Of a DNA stretch of 7,225 nucleotides, positions 5,037 to 7,225 are shown in pieces. The position numbers and the translations under genes were made by a program. The DNA lies in assembly GCA_029857855.1 (NCBI GenBank), contig JAOUGG010000108.1, positions 1 through 7,225 on the forward strand, in the 5' to 3' direction. A model generated the notes under the pieces. The model ran no database searches. It saw only the letters and a program-made list of their open reading frames with translations, and was not told the DNA's origin. The first letter of the stretch is position 1. The number at the start of each line of letters is the position of its first letter. Source of the stretch: Acidimicrobiia bacterium. Its GTDB lineage: Bacteria > Actinomycetota > Acidimicrobiia > Acidimicrobiales > SZUA-35.

Positions 5037-5930
5037 TCAACCCTTGGCGAAGAGGCGCCGGATCTGGCCGATGTTGTCGATGTAGGCCCGGGTGTCGTCG
5101 TAGTAGCCGCGAGCGGCCACCGAGCCCGGGCCCTGGTAGTAGCCCGCCATCGCCGCTTCGGTCGAACCCATGTAGCCGATCAGCCAGGCGAGAAACCGGG
5201 CCGTCATACGGATGTTGTCGTCGGGGTCGTACGGATCGAGCTCGGGTATCCGAATGAGGTCACCGGCGATCCAATCGGCGGTTCGGGGTAGGATCTGCCC
5301 GACTCCGATCGCGCCCTTCGGGCTGACCACCTGGGTCTGCCAACCGGATTCGCGGTAGGCGACCGCCATCACCAGATCGGTGGGCACGCCGTAGTGGTTC
5401 GACCACTTCTCGAACGACGGGATGAGGGTGAGTCTGCTGGGATTGGCCCGGAGCCTCGACGGCAGGTTGTTGTAGCCGGCCGCCGGGTTGGCGGCGACGG
5501 CTCGTGTCCCTGCGGGCAGCGTCAGCTTCTGGCCCACCCGGATGAGGTCGGCGTTGCCCAAACGATTGGCGTCGAGCAGCGCCCGGGTCGAGATGCCGGC
5601 GGCCGCAGCGATCTCGCTCAGCGTGTCGCCGGCCTTGACCGTGTACGAGGAGGCGCCACTGTCGGGGATACGGAGTACCTGCCCGACACGGATGAGGTGC
5701 ACATCGGAGATCCCGTTGTCGGCGGCGAGCTGCGAGACGGACACGCCGTGTCGGCTGGCTATGACCGAGAGGCTGTCGCCCGGCTTGACCACGTAATCGG
5801 AGTGCGCTGCCGCCAGTGATGGCGTCAGCAGGATGATCGCCAACGCCGCCAAAGCGATTCTGACCGCTCCACCGGCCCCGGCTGAGCCGGGTTCACGACG
5901 AGGCGAGTGAACTGTGAAATTGCGGGCCAT
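5037..5930 (-). CDS. Secreted peptidoglycan hydrolase: two LysM domains and a lytic transglycosylase (SLT-type) domain
   Basis: The 297-residue product begins with a basic stretch and a hydrophobic segment (about 23-42, ALAALAIILLTPSLAAA), ending in a likely signal-peptidase site near AAAHS. LysM domain 1 is about 45-88 (YVVKPGDSLSVIASRHGVSV) and LysM domain 2 about 96-139 (YTVKAGDTLSEIAAAAGIST); both bind N-acetylglucosamine in peptidoglycan. A linker leads to the transglycosylase domain (about 170-293): catalytic E194 in AYRESGW, followed by SPKGAIGVGQILPRTA (203-218) and AMAGYYQGPGSV (260-271), variants of the usual GLMQ and AYNAG motifs. It should cleave glycan strands outside the membrane, releasing 1,6-anhydro products, during wall remodelling or division. 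ATG at 5930 is chosen over a GTG at 5963 because AGGAGG (5940-5935) sits just 4 nt upstream. The gene follows the ThyX-family gene by 46 bp, with a terminator-like hairpin between. Confidence 0.92.
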   Translation of the reverse strand: MARNFTVHSPRREPGSAGAGGAVRIALAALAIILLTPSLAAAHSDYVVKPGDSLSVIASRHGVSVSQLAADNGISDVHLIRVGQVLRIPDSGASSYTVKAGDTLSEIAAAAGISTRALLDANRLGNADLIRVGQKLTLPAGTRAVAANPAAGYNNLPSRLRANPSRLTLIPSFEKWSNHYGVPTDLVMAVAYRESGWQTQVVSPKGAIGVGQILPRTADWIAGDLIRIPELDPYDPDDNIRMTARFLAWLIGYMGSTEAAMAGYYQGPGSVAARGYYDDTRAYIDNIGQIRRLFAKG

Positions 5931-5942
5931 CTGCCCTCCTGC

Positions 5943-5965
5943 AAAAAGACGGTGAGCTCCCACCG
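5943..5965 (-). terminator. Terminator-like hairpin between the ThyX-family and transglycosylase genes
   Basis: On the - strand CGGTG pairs with CACCG around a 6-nt loop and is followed at once by TCTTTTT. An alternative stem pairs two GAGCTC copies (5954-5959 and 5965-5970). The hairpin begins 11 bp after the ThyX-family stop. The stem is short (5 bp), so termination may be partial; its T-tract ends just before the ribosome binding site of the next gene. Confidence 0.5.
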
Positions 5966-5976
5966 AGCTCCGGGCA

Positions 5977-7224
5977 CTACTGTTCGGCGGCGCTACCCGT
6001 CCGCTTTGCTTCTGCCCGTCTTTCTGCGTCCAACCGCTCTAGCTCCGCCTCAGAGGAGTGGTTGACGAACGACATCATAGCCGCAATTGCGTGATGGCCT
6101 GCCTTTTCCGCGATGAGTTTGTGCATCTTCTGTGCCACCGACCGATACGCGGGATGGCCCTGCGGTGTCGAGCGCAACTCGATGGTGTGCATCGCTGAGC
6201 GGGCGTTGAGGTTCAGGTTGAATCGAAGCCGGTAGGCCAGCGACACGGCGTAAGAGGCCTGAGCCTCGAATCCGCGTTCGTGGAGCGCCTCGTACAGTCC
6301 GGCGGACCGCTCCATTGCGTCGTCGAATCGGTCGGTGGCCCCGACTTCATCGACGAGCGGTGGCCGGGTGTAGCCGTGTCGCGGGTTCAGTTTCTGCCAC
6401 TCGACCGTCAACATCCGGTGCCGTTGGAGATCACGGAACGCCCCGTAGTCGGCGAGGACGTCGAACCGGTAGAAAGGCCGCTCCAGTGCCCGGCCGGGCC
6501 GATGACGCCGGTTGGTTCGATCACCGGTGTAGGCCCTCATCACCCGGAGCCGATCCTCGATCGACATCACCCGAACCCTGGCCTCGATGTCGGCTTCTGC
6601 CAGATGACTGTGGGGATACAGCATCGAGGCCACCAGCTTGATCTCGGCGTCGGGGTCGAAGTCGATCAGTTCCACCCGCTCGTCGTCGTCGTAGACGTCG
6701 GGATCGCCGAGCAGCTCGGCCGTCACCGCCTCCATCGTAGCTCGGTTGGTCTCGAGGTAGTGCGAGGTGAGCTGCCCCCGGTCCGGCAGATCGACTCGCT
6801 TGACGAACGACGGAATGACCTTGCGGAGTTCCTCCAGCATCAGGTCGGCGTAGAAGCGCGCCTCGGGAAGCGGATCGGCCCGCATACGGAGAAGCATCTG
6901 CTCGTAGCTCTGCCCGGTGGCGTAGATGCCGACATTCGACTGGGCGGCCGCCGGCAGGATGCCGCGGATGGCGTCGAGGGCTTTGGCCTTGATGGCGGAC
7001 CGGTACACGAAGTCGCTGTCAGACGATGACTTCGGGGTCGTCCGGCGCAAATGATCGGTCATCACCGGGATGAGACCGCTGTAGATCTCGAAGAGCCGGT
7101 CCATGTCACCGATGTAGCGTGCACCGAGGTCGGAGCCCAGCACGTCGGGATCCCGGAAGTAGCGGTACCGCCCGTTGAGTCTGGCGTCGTAGGCGATGTA
7201 GCGAGTCGACTGTTCCAGGTAGGC
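5977..7224 (-). CDS. FAD-dependent thymidylate synthase (ThyX)-family protein, long two-domain form (5' end outside window)
   Basis: The frame is open to the window edge (415 visible residues), so the start is not seen; the GTG at 7143 is internal. Visible residues 1-13 (AYLEQSTRYIAYD) match the second half of the ThyX signature, followed by the helical ThyX core (about 78-140, including AIRGILPAAAQSNVGIYATG). A second ThyX-like unit spans about 245-390: YRFDVLADYGAFRDLQRHRM (252-271) contains RHR at 268-270, then NLNARSAMHTIELRS (338-352) and a C-terminal helix (AYRSVAQKMHKLI) resembling the FAD- and dUMP-binding NxR...LR region. Canonical ThyX is about 220-250 residues, so this is a tandem form. 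ThyX makes dTMP from dUMP using methylene-tetrahydrofolate and reduced FAD; whether this long form does so is uncertain, because the second RHR motif lacks the usual serine (Lys at 278). I therefore give no gene symbol. Confidence 0.82.
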   Translation of the reverse strand, partial: AYLEQSTRYIAYDARLNGRYRYFRDPDVLGSDLGARYIGDMDRLFEIYSGLIPVMTDHLRRTTPKSSSDSDFVYRSAIKAKALDAIRGILPAAAQSNVGIYATGQSYEQMLLRMRADPLPEARFYADLMLEELRKVIPSFVKRVDLPDRGQLTSHYLETNRATMEAVTAELLGDPDVYDDDERVELIDFDPDAEIKLVASMLYPHSHLAEADIEARVRVMSIEDRLRVMRAYTGDRTNRRHRPGRALERPFYRFDVLADYGAFRDLQRHRMLTVEWQKLNPRHGYTRPPLVDEVGATDRFDDAMERSAGLYEALHERGFEAQASYAVSLAYRLRFNLNLNARSAMHTIELRSTPQGHPAYRSVAQKMHKLIAEKAGHHAIAAMMSFVNHSSEAELERLDAERRAEAKRTGSAAEQ

Positions 7225-7225
7225 G

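Noticed and set aside
5931..5976. c-di-AMP (ydaO-type) riboswitch, often found before actinobacterial wall hydrolases
   Set aside because: The gap to the upstream gene is only 46 bp, far too short for that structure.
6280..7029. + strand 249-codon open frame
   Set aside because: It is antisense to the ThyX-family gene, with no recognisable domain or ribosome binding site.

Overview
The window looks like ordinary chromosome from a high-GC actinobacterium. Strong GC bias at third codon positions, GTG starts, an F420-dependent oxidoreductase remnant, a DUF4193-type acidic zinc-ribbon protein, an actinobacterial lipid-droplet-associated-type protein and a long ThyX-family protein together suggest the class Acidimicrobiia (Ilumatobacter-like). 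That placement is inference from family distribution as I remember it; no rRNA or other marker gene is present.

Layout. The left 1.46 kb is on the + strand. It holds the 3' part of an unrecognised gene whose C-terminus is a repetitive Glu/Pro/Ala tail, then a decayed fragment of an F420-dependent luciferase-like oxidoreductase. From about 1484 to the right edge every gene is on the - strand. Read in the direction of transcription (right to left) these are: a ThyX-family protein cut by the window edge; a secreted protein with two LysM domains and a lytic transglycosylase domain; a 247-bp intergenic leader; a very acidic DUF4193-like zinc-ribbon protein; a protein with the C-terminal domain of actinobacterial lipid-droplet-associated proteins; a GNAT acetyltransferase; a NUDIX hydrolase; a stand-alone OLD-type TOPRIM protein; and a small three-helix membrane protein.

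Organisation. The lipid-droplet-type gene, the acetyltransferase and the NUDIX gene are joined by two 4-bp GTGA start/stop overlaps, so they are almost certainly one transcript with coupled translation. The zinc-ribbon gene 40 bp upstream probably belongs to it. The TOPRIM gene follows after 69 bp that contain a perfect 7-bp dyad hairpin. A hairpin plus T-tract lies between the ThyX-family gene and the transglycosylase gene, so those two may be separated or attenuated. No single pathway unites the set; it reads as housekeeping and accessory genes rather than a clear defence or biosynthetic island.

Most worth a second look: the stand-alone TOPRIM (nuclease-type) protein with no ATPase, in an operon with a NUDIX enzyme; the ThyX-family protein, whose two halves keep different parts of the signature motif; the in-frame expansion of acidic repeats in two unrelated genes; the F420-enzyme remnant; and the structured leader before the zinc-ribbon gene. 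I see no mobile element, CRISPR array, tRNA or rRNA.
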